From: Parapedobacter composti
Lineage (GTDB): Bacteria > Bacteroidota > Bacteroidia > Sphingobacteriales > Sphingobacteriaceae
NCBI RefSeq assembly: GCF_900112315.1
Contig: NZ_FOLL01000006.1
Span: forward strand, 1 to 64,000
Direction: 5' to 3'
Length of the DNA: 64,000 nucleotides
Under the pieces are notes generated by a model that did no database searches, was not told the DNA's origin, and saw nothing but the letters and a program-made list of their open reading frames with translations. Below, in pieces: positions 7,361 through 16,045 of this stretch. The translations under genes and the position numbers were made by a program. Numbering within the stretch: position 1 is the first letter of the stretch; the number at the start of each line of letters is the position of its first letter.

Positions 7361-7705
7361 CTAGTCTTCCATGGGCATGATTTCGCGGACTTCCACGGCG
7401 CGGTCCCAATCCAGATCGGGGTTTCCCTTGGCAATCTCGATGGCTTCTTCCAGCGATTCGGCCAGCAGGATGTAATACCCGCTCACGCATTCCTTGCCTT
7501 CCAGGAATGGGCCGTCAGATACGATGCGCTGCTTGCCGCGGATGTGGGCGCCCCCGGCTTCCAGCGGTTGGGCCTCTTTGAACCGGCCGTTTTTCTTGAG
7601 CGTTTCTACCCAGCTGTAGTGCTTCTCGATGCAGGCCTGCATTTCGTCGGCCGACATTTCGCCGTAGTTGGCATCTTCACGGATTAACATCAAAAACTCT
7701 TTCAT
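7361..7705 (-). CDS. DGPF/YCII-domain protein, partner of the ECF42 sigma factor
   Basis: 114 aa, starting MKEFLMLIREDANYGEMSAD at 7705; the upstream extension is implausible. The defining SDGPFLEGKE motif is at about residues 66-75, followed by the YYILLAESLEEAIEIAKGNP strand-helix of the YCII fold and an ending VREIMPMED. DGPF proteins are encoded next to ECF42 sigma factors and are commonly their targets or modulators. The stop is 5 bp before the sigma start. A bipartite TTGTCCCC/TTGTCTC element upstream is a candidate promoter. Confidence 0.88.
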   Translation of the reverse strand: MKEFLMLIREDANYGEMSADEMQACIEKHYSWVETLKKNGRFKEAQPLEAGGAHIRGKQRIVSDGPFLEGKECVSGYYILLAESLEEAIEIAKGNPDLDWDRAVEVREIMPMED

Positions 7706-7732
7706 CTGTGTTGTTGTTTTTTGTTTATACCT

Positions 7733-7762
7733 GAGACAACCGCTGCCTGCGTTTGGGGACAA
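7733..7762 (-). promoter_or_regulatory. Candidate ECF-type promoter (TTGTCCCC, 15 nt, TTGTCTC)
   Basis: On the minus strand, TTGTCCCC (7762-7755) and TTGTCTC (7739-7733) are separated by 15 nt and sit 28 nt before the DGPF start. A repeated TTGTC core at roughly -35/-10 distance is the shape expected of an ECF-dependent promoter, and ECF42 operons are generally autoregulated. The assignment is inference from spacing and repetition. Confidence 0.35.
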
Positions 7763-7802
7763 TTTTTTTCTGCAAGATACTGATTTTTTTAAAATCGGTG
7801 CA

Positions 7803-9044
7803 TCAAGCGGGTGACAGCTCCAGCAGGGCGATTTCGGGCGGCATGCCCAGCCGGCCGAGGTAGCCGAGGAAGCCGAACCCGCGGTTGACGTATAGGTACT
7901 GATGCCCGCGACGGTAAAGTCCGGCCCATTGCTTGTAGAAGTATTGCGCCGGGCTCCACTTGAACCACCGCGATTCGAAACCGAACTGCATGCCGTGCGT
8001 ATGCCCGCTCAGGGTGAGCACCACCTGCGGATAGTTGCCAACGACCTCGGCTTCCCAATGCGAGGGGTCGTGGCTGATGAGTATCGCCGGGCGGTTGGCG
8101 GGTGTGCCGGAAAGGGCCTTGGCGAGGTTGCCGTAGCGGGAGAAGCCGGCGCGGCCGCTCCAGTTTTCTACGCCGGTGAGCGTGAGCGTGTCGCCGCCGC
8201 GCTGGATGGCGACCGATTCATTCAGCAGGGGCTGCCATCCGGCCTGGCGTTGGTATTGGAGCAGCTTGCGGAGGTTTTCTTGCTTGGCGCTGAGCGATGG
8301 CCAGCGGACGTAGTCGCCGTAATCGTGGTTGCCCAGCACGGAATAGACGCCCAGCGGTGCACGGAGCGCTGCGAAAATGGAAAGGTAAGGGGCAAACTCG
8401 TCGGCCCGGTTGTTGACCAGGTCGCCCGAGAAAAGGATAAGATCGGGGTGAAGGGCCAGGGCCATATCAACCCCGCGGCGCACGGCCTCCGGATTGTCAA
8501 AACTGCCGGCATGGATGTCTGAAAGCTGCACGATGCGCAGGCCGCGGAAGGCTTCGGGAAGGCCGCGGATGGGTATCTGCACCGTGCGCACCCGGTAGCG
8601 GTAGCGCCGGAATACCCCGTAGAGCAGGCCAAGGGTGAGCAGGCCTCCGCCGAGCATGGCCAGCTGGCCGGCAAGGGGGCTCCGCTGGACGGCCACGTCT
8701 GCCGTGCCCGGGGTGGCCCAGGCGGAGCGCGCCGCCGTCAGTGCGGCCTTGATGCCGGTAAGGAGGTCGCCCGCGAGCATAAGGGCGGCCATGGCAATCT
8801 GCCCCAGCAGCACGGCTATGAGCGCATGTACGGCATGTTTCGCCCACGTGTTGGGCCAGCCGGCAGCCGACCAGCGGCTGTACATCAGGGGGCTGGCCAG
8901 CGCGCCCGCGCTGAGCAGCCCGTAGGCAATCAGCAGCAACTGCCGGGCGGGGGCTTCCACATGCCGCAGGCCGGTGTGCACGGCCGTGAAGGCATAGTAG
9001 GCGGTGGCGGCGAGGAAGAGCAGTAAAAAGAGGAATGCCCGCAT
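7803..9044 (-). CDS. Membrane metallophosphoesterase
   Basis: 413 aa. The N-terminal part has about four hydrophobic segments (1-22, 34-53, 70-92, 126-146). A calcineurin-like phosphoesterase domain follows at about residues 165-400. Metal-binding motifs are seen in order: QLSDIHAG, FSGDLVNNR, LGNHDYGDY, ISHDPSHW and SGHTHGMQF. The layout resembles the YkuE/YaeI-like membrane phosphoesterases, whose substrates (UDP-sugar lipids, cyclic nucleotides) vary. It begins 2 bp after the RtcB stop, so it is co-translated with the RNA ligase. The domain is certain; the substrate is unknown. Confidence 0.9.
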   Translation of the reverse strand: MRAFLFLLLFLAATAYYAFTAVHTGLRHVEAPARQLLLIAYGLLSAGALASPLMYSRWSAAGWPNTWAKHAVHALIAVLLGQIAMAALMLAGDLLTGIKAALTAARSAWATPGTADVAVQRSPLAGQLAMLGGGLLTLGLLYGVFRRYRYRVRTVQIPIRGLPEAFRGLRIVQLSDIHAGSFDNPEAVRRGVDMALALHPDLILFSGDLVNNRADEFAPYLSIFAALRAPLGVYSVLGNHDYGDYVRWPSLSAKQENLRKLLQYQRQAGWQPLLNESVAIQRGGDTLTLTGVENWSGRAGFSRYGNLAKALSGTPANRPAILISHDPSHWEAEVVGNYPQVVLTLSGHTHGMQFGFESRWFKWSPAQYFYKQWAGLYRRGHQYLYVNRGFGFLGYLGRLGMPPEIALLELSPA

Positions 9045-9046
9045 CG

Positions 9047-10477
9047 TTAATCCTCCCGGCTGCCGTCGTCAGCCATGCGCACGAGGCGCGGTGTGAATGT
9101 TGCCACCACCTCCACCAGCGCGGTCTGCGCGGCCATTACGGTGTGGATGTCTTTATAGGCCATGGGCGCTTCATCCAGCCCGGCGCCGATGAGCGTGACG
9201 CCGTGCTGCTTCAGCGTGGCCTTCATGGCGTCGCGGCTGATGGTCTTGATGGCCTGCGTACGGCTCATCTGCCGCCCGGCGCCGTGCGAGGCGGAGCTGA
9301 TGGAGGCCGCTTCGCCCTTGCCGCGCACGAGGAAGCCGGGGGCCGTCATCGAGCCGGGGATGATGCCCAGCACGCCTTTGCCGGCGGGGGTGGCGCCCTT
9401 GCGGTGCACGACGACTTCCTGCCCGTTCCATGTTTCTTTCCAGGCGAAGTTATGGTGGTTTTCTACCCGCGCCAGCACTTCGGCGCCCAGGGCGGCGGCC
9501 ATCTTGCGGTGGATGATGTCGTGGCTGGCCGAGGCATAGCTGCCCGCCAGCGTCATCGCCTGCCAGTATTCCTGCCCCGCGTGGGTATCCAGCCCGAGGT
9601 AGGCGAGGTTCCGCGCTTCACTGGGCAGGTGGCACAGCTCTTTGGCCAGCTTGGTGTAGTGCCCGGCGATGGTGGCGCCCAGCCCCCGCGAACCGGAATG
9701 GGAGAGGAGGGCCAGGTATTTGCCTGCGGGTATGCCCAGCGGCTCATCGGCAGCGGGAAATTCGATGATGCCGAATTCTACGAAATGGTTGCCCCCGCCG
9801 GAGGTGCCCAACTGTGCCCAGGCCTTGTCTTTGAGGTTAGCCACGAAGGGGTTCATGCCGAAGGCTTCGTCTGTGAGCACCTGATGGTCGGCCCGCTCGT
9901 GCGGCTTGAAGCCATGGCCCGCGCCGAAGCGCGTCTGTGCAATGAGCTCCCGCTTGAAGCGGGCGTGGTGTTCTACGAAGAACGTTTCCGGGATGTCGTA
10001 GATAGACAGCGCCATGCGGCAGCCGATATCTACCCCCACGCCGTAGGGAATGACCGCGTTGTCGACGGCCAGCACGCCGCCGATGGGCAGCCCGTACCCT
10101 TGGTGGGCGTCTGGCATCAGCGCGCCGGCCACCGCCACGGGCAACTGCATGGCCACATCCATCTGCGCGCGTGCGCCGGGTTCGATGTGCGATTCGCCGT
10201 AAACGGCGTAGCCGGTGCCGGCTTCCCGCAGGGGGATGGGGGCTATGTCGGCCATGGCGGCCGCTTCGATGAGCGCATTGGCCAGTTTGCCGTAAACGGC
10301 ATGGGCGGCGTAGGCTTCGGGTGCCGCCAGCACATCGGCCAGTTGCGCAAGCAGGGTTTCTTTGCCCAGGCGCTGGTGTTTCCCGGCCGTGCGCAGGGCC
10401 ACGCCGAAAGCACGGCCGGGTGTGTATCCGAGCGCCATCAGGTCTTCGCTGTTGATAACGTTTGTTGGTGTGTTCAT
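9047..10477 (-). CDS. rtcB: RtcB family RNA-splicing ligase
   Basis: 476 aa. The RtcB signatures are present: MPDAHQGYGLPIGGVLAVDN, VGVDIGCRMAL with the metal-binding Asp/Cys, HERADHQVL, LGTSGGGNHFVEFG, LLSHSGSRGLG, and the C-terminal SHGAGRQMSRTQA holding the guanylylated His. RtcB joins 2',3'-cyclic phosphate (or 3'-phosphate) and 5'-OH RNA ends using GTP and Mn. No archease gene or RtcR regulator is visible. The next gene downstream (2 bp) is a membrane metallophosphoesterase. A long open frame on the opposite strand is a compositional shadow. Confidence 0.93.
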   Translation of the reverse strand: MNTPTNVINSEDLMALGYTPGRAFGVALRTAGKHQRLGKETLLAQLADVLAAPEAYAAHAVYGKLANALIEAAAMADIAPIPLREAGTGYAVYGESHIEPGARAQMDVAMQLPVAVAGALMPDAHQGYGLPIGGVLAVDNAVIPYGVGVDIGCRMALSIYDIPETFFVEHHARFKRELIAQTRFGAGHGFKPHERADHQVLTDEAFGMNPFVANLKDKAWAQLGTSGGGNHFVEFGIIEFPAADEPLGIPAGKYLALLSHSGSRGLGATIAGHYTKLAKELCHLPSEARNLAYLGLDTHAGQEYWQAMTLAGSYASASHDIIHRKMAAALGAEVLARVENHHNFAWKETWNGQEVVVHRKGATPAGKGVLGIIPGSMTAPGFLVRGKGEAASISSASHGAGRQMSRTQAIKTISRDAMKATLKQHGVTLIGAGLDEAPMAYKDIHTVMAAQTALVEVVATFTPRLVRMADDGSRED

Positions 10478-10546
10478 CGCTTATGCTTCAGTGGTATTGT
10501 TATACGAAATCTGTGCCAGAAGCCGCTGAAAGTTGCTGTTCAATGA

Positions 10547-10577
10547 TTTGCGGTTTGAAGAACTTTAGTTAAGTTTG
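10547..10577 (+). promoter_or_regulatory. Strong -33/-7 promoter, leaderless start (TTTG-N19-TAAGTTTG)
   Basis: TTTG at 10547-10550 and TAAGTTTG at 10570-10577 have the 19-nt spacing expected for the Bacteroidota primary promoter. The -7 box ends only 4 nt before the ATG at 10582. The transcription start should therefore fall on or within a few bases of the start codon. Confidence 0.65.
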
Positions 10578-10581
10578 ACCT

Positions 10582-11046
10582 ATGAAACCATCAGTTATAA
10601 GCTGCCTGCTTGTTTTGTTGTGCCTTTCAGGCCATGCAGGTAAAAGCTACGGCCAGGAAAAGTACACGGTGTTTAACCATATTGCCCTGTCTGTTTATGA
10701 TCTGGAAAAAAGCGCTTCGTTCTATCAGAACGTGCTGCTGCTGGACACCATCCCCGAACCGTTCAAGATAGGCAGGCATAAATGGTTTGCGATTGGCGGG
10801 GGGCTGTCATTGCACCTGGTGCGCGACGCAAAAGAAATAAAGGAGCATAACCGGAGCACGCATATGTGCTTTAGCGTGAAATCCATAGACGACTTCATTG
10901 CCCGGCTGGACAGATTCGGCGTGGCCTACTACAACGTGCACCACGAACGGGGCAAGGTGAACGTGCGCGTGGATGGCGTTAAGCAACTGTACATCCAGGA
11001 CCCGGACGGGTATTGGATAGAGATTAACGACGAACGCATGGAATGA
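10582..11046 (+). CDS. Secreted VOC family protein
   Basis: 154 aa with a clear signal peptide (MKPSVISCLLVLLCLSGHAG, then cleavage near KSYGQ). A single VOC module follows: FNHIALSVYDLEKSASFYQN, LSLHLVRDAKEIKE, HMCFSVKSIDDFIARLDRFG, and YIQDPDGYWIEINDE, which carries the C-terminal metal-ligand Glu. His and Glu residues at the usual VOC positions suggest a metal-binding protein exported to the periplasm. The substrate is unknown. It stands alone between divergent rtcB and a convergent minus-strand operon, and ends in a strong bidirectional terminator. Confidence 0.8.
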   Translation: MKPSVISCLLVLLCLSGHAGKSYGQEKYTVFNHIALSVYDLEKSASFYQNVLLLDTIPEPFKIGRHKWFAIGGGLSLHLVRDAKEIKEHNRSTHMCFSVKSIDDFIARLDRFGVAYYNVHHERGKVNVRVDGVKQLYIQDPDGYWIEINDERME

Positions 11047-11081
11047 AAAATCCCCGGCAACGGATGCTGACCGGGGATTTT
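11047..11081. terminator. Bidirectional rho-independent terminator
   Basis: AAAATCCCCGG (11047-11057) and CCGGGGATTTT (11071-11081) form a perfect 11-bp stem around a 13-nt loop, with A/T ends on both sides. It lies between the convergent VOC gene and the thioredoxin-like gene and can serve both. Confidence 0.85.
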
Positions 11082-11095
11082 GCAGTTGCCGGGCC

Positions 11096-12235
11096 TTAGT
11101 TGCCCAATATTTCGGCCAGCACGGTGTGCAGCCGCTCGTCGCGCAGGTTGGATGCGACAATCCGCCCTTCGGGGTCAATGAGGTAGTTCTGCGGTACGCC
11201 GCGCACGCCGTAAAGCACGGCAACGGCATTGCTCCACCCTTTGAGATCAGACACATGTACCCACGGCAGGCCGTCTTTTTCGATGGCTTTGAGCCAGGCA
11301 TCGCGGCCGCTTTTGCTATCGAGCGATACGCCCAGCACTTCCAGCCCTTTGTCTTTATACGCTTCGTAGGCCTTTACCAGGTTGGGGTTTTCGGCGCGGC
11401 AGGGTGCGCACCAGCTGGCCCAGAAATCGACCAGCACATACCGGCCGCGGTAGTCTGACAGGCTGACGGGTTGGCCGTTGATGTCTGGCTGCGTGAAATC
11501 GGGTGCGATGTTGCCTATCTGGATGGTTTTTTCGGCTTGGATGCGGGCGGCCAGTTGCTTGGCGGTACTGAGGTTGCGTACTTCTTCAGACAGGCTGGCC
11601 AGCACGGGCTCGATTTCGCTGAGGGGATGCCCGTTGGCCACGTCGCGCAGGGCCTCGGCAGAAAAGATGGAGTTGGGGTTGTTTTTGGCAAACTCCAGCT
11701 CCTTCAGGCGCCGGTCTGCAAGGATCTTATCGTACTTGTTGCGCAGGGCGGTCATCTTTTCGTTGTACTGGGGGTCGCTCTGGGGGATGGACGCCGCCGT
11801 TTTGCCTGCTTCGTCCATAATGGCGATGAAACAGCCGCCCACCTCGTTCAGAAAGGCGGTGTATTCGGCATGCATGGGCGAACCGGTGATTGCTGCATTG
11901 TGCAATGAATCGGTAATCGCGATGTGGTAATTTTCATTGCCGACGTAGAAGTAAAGGCGGTCGCCGATGTTCTGAATCATGTATTTGCCTTGGCCCTGAT
12001 GGTCGAAGATCATCCGTGAATAGCTTGGCTCGCTTACGGCCCCCCGGAACTGGAAGGTGCCGTTGGTAACGATGGTGGAGTCGCTGATGCTCTCGCCGTT
12101 GCTCGTGTAGTCAAGGTATACCACACAGCCTTCTTTTGAGGCCGGGGTAGTGCCGTTGATTTGGAAACCTGTTTGGGCAAAGAGCATAGCCGGCCCGGTA
12201 AATAAACTGATTAATGTGATTTTTAGTGTATTCAT
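11096..12235 (-). CDS. TlpA-like thioredoxin-fold protein with DUF4369 N-terminal domain
   Basis: 379 aa with a signal peptide (MNTLKITLISLFTGPAMLFA then QTG). Residues about 22-120 form the beta-rich DUF4369-like domain (FQINGTTPASKEGCVVYLDY). A helical linker follows, then a TlpA/ResA-type thioredoxin domain from about 240. That domain has PDFTQPDINGQPVSLSDYRG, the active site FWASWCAPCRAE, and the cis-Pro loop GVRGVPQNYLIDPEG. It is probably a periplasmic thiol-disulfide reductase. It is the last gene of the SusC/SusD operon, 27 bp after the PKD-like lipoprotein. Confidence 0.88.
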   Translation of the reverse strand: MNTLKITLISLFTGPAMLFAQTGFQINGTTPASKEGCVVYLDYTSNGESISDSTIVTNGTFQFRGAVSEPSYSRMIFDHQGQGKYMIQNIGDRLYFYVGNENYHIAITDSLHNAAITGSPMHAEYTAFLNEVGGCFIAIMDEAGKTAASIPQSDPQYNEKMTALRNKYDKILADRRLKELEFAKNNPNSIFSAEALRDVANGHPLSEIEPVLASLSEEVRNLSTAKQLAARIQAEKTIQIGNIAPDFTQPDINGQPVSLSDYRGRYVLVDFWASWCAPCRAENPNLVKAYEAYKDKGLEVLGVSLDSKSGRDAWLKAIEKDGLPWVHVSDLKGWSNAVAVLYGVRGVPQNYLIDPEGRIVASNLRDERLHTVLAEILGN

Positions 12236-12262
12236 CTGTTCTTTATTTATGCTGTGTTTAAA

Positions 12263-13687
12263 TCAAAACCGGAAGGCGATATCCACCGGATAGCCGGGTA
12301 TGCCGTTGATCTGCCCGGTGAGGTCGCCGAACCGGCCGGTGCTGATGGCCAGGTAATAGAGGCTGTTGCCCGAGCCGACCACCAGCGTGTTTTCGTTGTC
12401 GGCCAGTTTGAGCATCGTGACGGGCGCCTGGAAGCTGGTGTTCAGCTCGCGTACTTCTTCGTTGAGCGGGTTATACCGGTACACCTTGCTGCCTGCGGCG
12501 ATGTAGATGACTCCGTTGCGCGCGGCCAGCAGTTTGGTGCCTTCGCCGAAGAGCTCCTGGCGGATAAACGTGCGTTTGTGCAGGGGCGTAAAGGTGAACG
12601 GCCCGTTGAAGTTGACCGTGAAGGCCAGTTCATGGACAAGGCCGTCGTGGCCGGCGACATAGGCATAGGTTTCTGAATTGTTGATCTGCACCAGTTCAAT
12701 GAGATCCATGCCTACGTTGTGGGGGTTGAAGATTTCGGGGTTGGCCACATTGTATTGGGTGCCGAAATACGTGGGGTCGCCATACAGGTTGAACCGCAGG
12801 AACTGTTTCCTGTGCTGATCGAACCCGATGAAGCTGGTGCCGGCATCAAGGGTGGTCATCACAAATGAGGGGGCCAGCGTGTAATCGCCGTCGGCATAGC
12901 TGCCGAACATGCCGTAGGTGGTCGACTGGTTCCACGTGCTGGTGGTGCCGCCGTAGAGTTTGCCGTTGATAACGCCCATCAGCACCCCCCGGTTGAAGTG
13001 CCGGAGCGAACTGACCGTGATGGTTTCCGGCGCAAAGAAGAAATTGGCGGCCAGCGTGTTGGGGTAGAGGGGATCTTCCTGCATGGTGGATACGTTGAGC
13101 CGTACGCCGCCGTTGCGGCAGATGATCCAATAGCCCAGGGGCATGTTGCCCGTGGCTTGGTCATGCATATAGAAGAGCTGGACGGGGTTAGCCGGAAGCT
13201 GCTTGTTATGGATGGCTTCATAAAGCCGGGCCTGCACGGTGCTGTCTGGCTTGATGAAGGAAAGGCGCGTGATGCCGTCTTCGACGCTGAGCACCGTGGT
13301 GCCGCGCACAAACTCGGTGATGCCCTGTACCTCAAAGTTATGGAAGTACCTCATCCCGTTGCTTTTGTTGTGTACGGTAAGGCGTGCGGCATATAGGTTG
13401 GCCTGCAGGCCGAAGATGATGCGCAGCGACGGCCCCGTGAGCTCGTAGGTGCCTGCGGGGGCTTCGGGGGCGAATATCCGCCATTCCAGTTCGATATCAT
13501 CGCCGGGCGCGGCCTGCACCACCGGCTCGATGATCAGGCTGTCGCCCACGACGGCTTCGTACCGTTCTTCCAGGTTGGATACCTGCGGTTCGATGGGCAT
13601 GTTGATGTCGTAATTGCCTTTATCTTTATAGCACCCCGCCACCAGGAAGGCGAGGACCAGGGCGAGGGAAAAATGTGGGTGTTTCAT
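12263..13687 (-). CDS. PKD-like family lipoprotein
   Basis: 474 aa from ATG 13687 (MKHPHFSLALVLAFLVAGCY), with a clear lipobox LVAGC. The mature part begins YKDKGNYDIN, the usual start of PKD-like lipoproteins found downstream of SusCD pairs. An immunoglobulin-like first domain (DSLIIEPVVQAAPGDDIELEW) is followed by a long propeller-like C-terminal part with repeated VIYIAAGSKVYRYNP-type strands. It is probably an outer-membrane, surface-exposed accessory binding protein of the SusCD transporter. It starts 1 bp after the DUF4843 stop, so the genes are coupled. Confidence 0.82.
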   Translation of the reverse strand: MKHPHFSLALVLAFLVAGCYKDKGNYDINMPIEPQVSNLEERYEAVVGDSLIIEPVVQAAPGDDIELEWRIFAPEAPAGTYELTGPSLRIIFGLQANLYAARLTVHNKSNGMRYFHNFEVQGITEFVRGTTVLSVEDGITRLSFIKPDSTVQARLYEAIHNKQLPANPVQLFYMHDQATGNMPLGYWIICRNGGVRLNVSTMQEDPLYPNTLAANFFFAPETITVSSLRHFNRGVLMGVINGKLYGGTTSTWNQSTTYGMFGSYADGDYTLAPSFVMTTLDAGTSFIGFDQHRKQFLRFNLYGDPTYFGTQYNVANPEIFNPHNVGMDLIELVQINNSETYAYVAGHDGLVHELAFTVNFNGPFTFTPLHKRTFIRQELFGEGTKLLAARNGVIYIAAGSKVYRYNPLNEEVRELNTSFQAPVTMLKLADNENTLVVGSGNSLYYLAISTGRFGDLTGQINGIPGYPVDIAFRF

Positions 13688-13688
13688 G

Positions 13689-14513
13689 TTATCTGACCTC
13701 CTCTCCGTTTTCGTCAATAAAATAGTACAGGCCGGACGCGCTGCGGCGCAGCGGGATGATGCGGCCGGGGTTGTCTTGGTGGTAAAAGTGGTAAAGTGCG
13801 GTGCTGCCTGCCGCTGCCGGCTCCAGCACGTAGCCTTTCTCGGGGTGGTTCTGAACCCAGCCGAAGGGGTTGTTGAGCATCATGGTAAGCATGGAGGCGA
13901 AGTACAGGTTTTTGGGGGCGTCAAGGCCATCCATGGTGAGCTCGGTCTGTTCGGTGACCAGCAGGAACAACTGGTGCTTGGTGCGCGAGTAGCTGCCCAG
14001 CCACATGCTCCACCATGCCGGTTGCTCCAGCCGTGCGGAAATGACCACCTTGGCCCGGATAATGCGGGGGTTTTCGATGCCGAAGTGGTCGGAAGCCCGG
14101 AGCTTGATGATGAGTGAAACGGCGGTGGATTCCAGATCGGCCGTATTGTAAACCACCAGCGGCAGGTAGGTAAGGCCCGAATCGGCGGGCAGGGTATATG
14201 CCGGCTTCAGGGGCTCGTAGTGCGTGCCCGCCACGGCCGACGAGGAGTCTTGCTCCACATAGGCTTCGTACTGCCGATCGCGGCCCTCGCGGACGCCGGA
14301 AAGGCGTACGGGAATGAACACCGTATCCTGGGCTTTGGTGAGGTCGTAGGCGAAGGTGTAGACGATGCTGTCGCGCAGGTCATCGTTGTCCAGGTCGAAA
14401 TAGATATTCGCCGGATGGTCATACATGGTTAAACCCGCTTTTTCGCAACCGGAAAGCAGGAACGAGAGGCCGGCGAGCGCGCATAAGAGTTTCAGCGTAT
14501 AATGGGGATACAT
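13689..14513 (-). CDS. DUF4843 family lipoprotein
   Basis: 274 aa from ATG 14513 (MYPHYTLKLLCALAGLSFLL, then SGCEKAG), with lipobox LLSGC. Mature features typical of DUF4843 are YDHPANIYFDLDNDDLRDSI, a VYTFAYDLTKAQDTVFIPVR strand pair and a VAGTHYEPL motif. A longer start at 14537 would overlap the SusD stop and lacks a signal peptide at the N-terminus. The protein is an outer-membrane accessory lipoprotein of the SusCD system; the function is unestablished. It lies between SusD (10-bp gap) and the PKD-like lipoprotein. Confidence 0.82.
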   Translation of the reverse strand: MYPHYTLKLLCALAGLSFLLSGCEKAGLTMYDHPANIYFDLDNDDLRDSIVYTFAYDLTKAQDTVFIPVRLSGVREGRDRQYEAYVEQDSSSAVAGTHYEPLKPAYTLPADSGLTYLPLVVYNTADLESTAVSLIIKLRASDHFGIENPRIIRAKVVISARLEQPAWWSMWLGSYSRTKHQLFLLVTEQTELTMDGLDAPKNLYFASMLTMMLNNPFGWVQNHPEKGYVLEPAAAGSTALYHFYHQDNPGRIIPLRRSASGLYYFIDENGEEVR

Positions 14514-14523
14514 GGGGTGTGAA

Positions 14524-16011
14524 TTAACGGTTTCCATAAATAATTTCATCGTCTGGCAGGGGCAGCACGAATATGGCGTCTGATGGCGCAATGGTGGTGC
14601 CGCTTTGTGCGGGAATGCCGCGGTGCAGCCGCTTATAGGCGTAAAATACCTGCCCTTCTGCCAGCAGTTCCTTGCGGTATTCTTTGAGCAGCTCTTCGGT
14701 AAACGCTTCTTCATTGGCCGCGGTGAGCGGATCGTTGATTCCGCGGTGCATGCGCACGGCGTCTATGTAAGCGGTGGCTGCCTGGGGGTCTGCTGCGTAG
14801 GTGCATTCAGCGGCAATATAATAGAGCTCGCTGAGCCGGATGGCCGGGGCCATCAGGTAATGCCGGTTGGCATCCTGCGCGTCGCTCAGGGTATTGCGGC
14901 GGTATTTCGTGATGATGGACAGGAAATTGGTGTTTTGCGAGATGGAAGTGTACCATTGCCGGTAGCGCTGGTCGGTGCTGCCAACGGTGGCCGTTTCGTA
15001 GAAGGCCTGGTTGACCGGCTGGGCGATATACATGCCGCTGTTGTTTTCCCGGAACCAATCTTGGTTGTAGGCGTCGTTTTTGCCGGGAATGTACCAGCCG
15101 AAAATGAGCTCTTTGTACAGGATACGGTCTTTGTCTTTGGCGTCTACGGCCATGAAGTCTTCCAAGGCCGTCCAGGGGAACTTATCGGCACCGATGACCT
15201 CCTGGGCCTGGAGCAGGGCGTTGTTCTTGTCGCCCCGGTAGAGGTAGGCGCGTGCCAGCGTGCCGCATACGGCGAAGTAATTCAGCCGGTGCCGCCGGTT
15301 CTGCAGGAAAAGGTTGCCGGACGATTCTTCGGTGTTGCTTGTTGGCTCTACCGGATAGCCGATGACGTAGCCGGGGCTGCGGATGGGGTCATCGGCCAGC
15401 AGCGCCTTGGCGGCCTCCAGATCGCGCACGATGGAGTCAAGCGCTGCCGATACGGTTGACATGGGGGTGGTATTCTTGGAATATGCCGTAACGTAGGGGA
15501 TGCCCTGGGCACCGGCATTGCGCAGGGGCGAGGGAGCAAACAGCCGCAGGGCGTCAAAATGGAGGTAGGCGCGCAGGGCGAGCGCTTCGCCTTTGATCAG
15601 TTCGTGCATGCCGGGCTGGAACAGCCTCGCCTGGCCGTCTATCCGCGCCAGGATGAGGTTGCAGTTGGCGATGGCATGGTACAACCCTTTCCAGATGTTG
15701 TCTTTGCGGACGATGAAGTCGCCATCGTTGTATTCGAAATTGCGTGTGCGTAGGTAACGCAGCGGATCTTCGTTGGAAATGGTGTAATGCTGTGCCAGTA
15801 CCTCGGGTGTGCCGATGGTGAGCTCCTTGCCATACAGGTCGTTTTGCGTGGCGCGGCTGTAGACGCCGAGCAGGGCTTCTTCGAATCCCTCGGCGGTAGA
15901 AAAGAGCACGTCGCGGTCGACCTCCGTTTCGGGCCGGATGTCCAGCCACTTGCTGCAGGAGGCGAATCCGGCAAGGAGTATGGTGAGTAGCGATAAGGTA
16001 ATCTTGTTCAT
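14524..16011 (-). CDS. RagB/SusD family outer-membrane nutrient-binding lipoprotein
   Basis: 495 aa. The signal peptide and lipobox (MNKITLSLLTILLAGFASCS) are followed by KWLDIRPETEVDRDVLFSTA, the canonical SusD start. The TPR-like helical scaffold is visible (EGFEEALLGVYSRATQNDLY, GEALALRAYLHFDALRLFAP), and the C-terminal SusD domain includes LSELYYIAAECTYAADPQAA and YRKELLAEGQVFYAYKRL. SusD lids the SusC transporter and binds ligand at the cell surface. It is 34 bp downstream of SusC. The ligand is not evident; there is no glycosidase in this operon, so peptides or other small compounds are possible. Confidence 0.93.
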   Translation of the reverse strand: MNKITLSLLTILLAGFASCSKWLDIRPETEVDRDVLFSTAEGFEEALLGVYSRATQNDLYGKELTIGTPEVLAQHYTISNEDPLRYLRTRNFEYNDGDFIVRKDNIWKGLYHAIANCNLILARIDGQARLFQPGMHELIKGEALALRAYLHFDALRLFAPSPLRNAGAQGIPYVTAYSKNTTPMSTVSAALDSIVRDLEAAKALLADDPIRSPGYVIGYPVEPTSNTEESSGNLFLQNRRHRLNYFAVCGTLARAYLYRGDKNNALLQAQEVIGADKFPWTALEDFMAVDAKDKDRILYKELIFGWYIPGKNDAYNQDWFRENNSGMYIAQPVNQAFYETATVGSTDQRYRQWYTSISQNTNFLSIITKYRRNTLSDAQDANRHYLMAPAIRLSELYYIAAECTYAADPQAATAYIDAVRMHRGINDPLTAANEEAFTEELLKEYRKELLAEGQVFYAYKRLHRGIPAQSGTTIAPSDAIFVLPLPDDEIIYGNR

Positions 16012-16045
16012 CGTTTTTATATCAAAAATGTGCCGATAATTTTAA

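Noticed and set aside
9035-10546. 503-codon open frame opposite rtcB
   Set aside because: It is the antisense of a clear RtcB coding sequence in GC-rich DNA; its translation has no family features and rtcB motifs are intact on the other strand.
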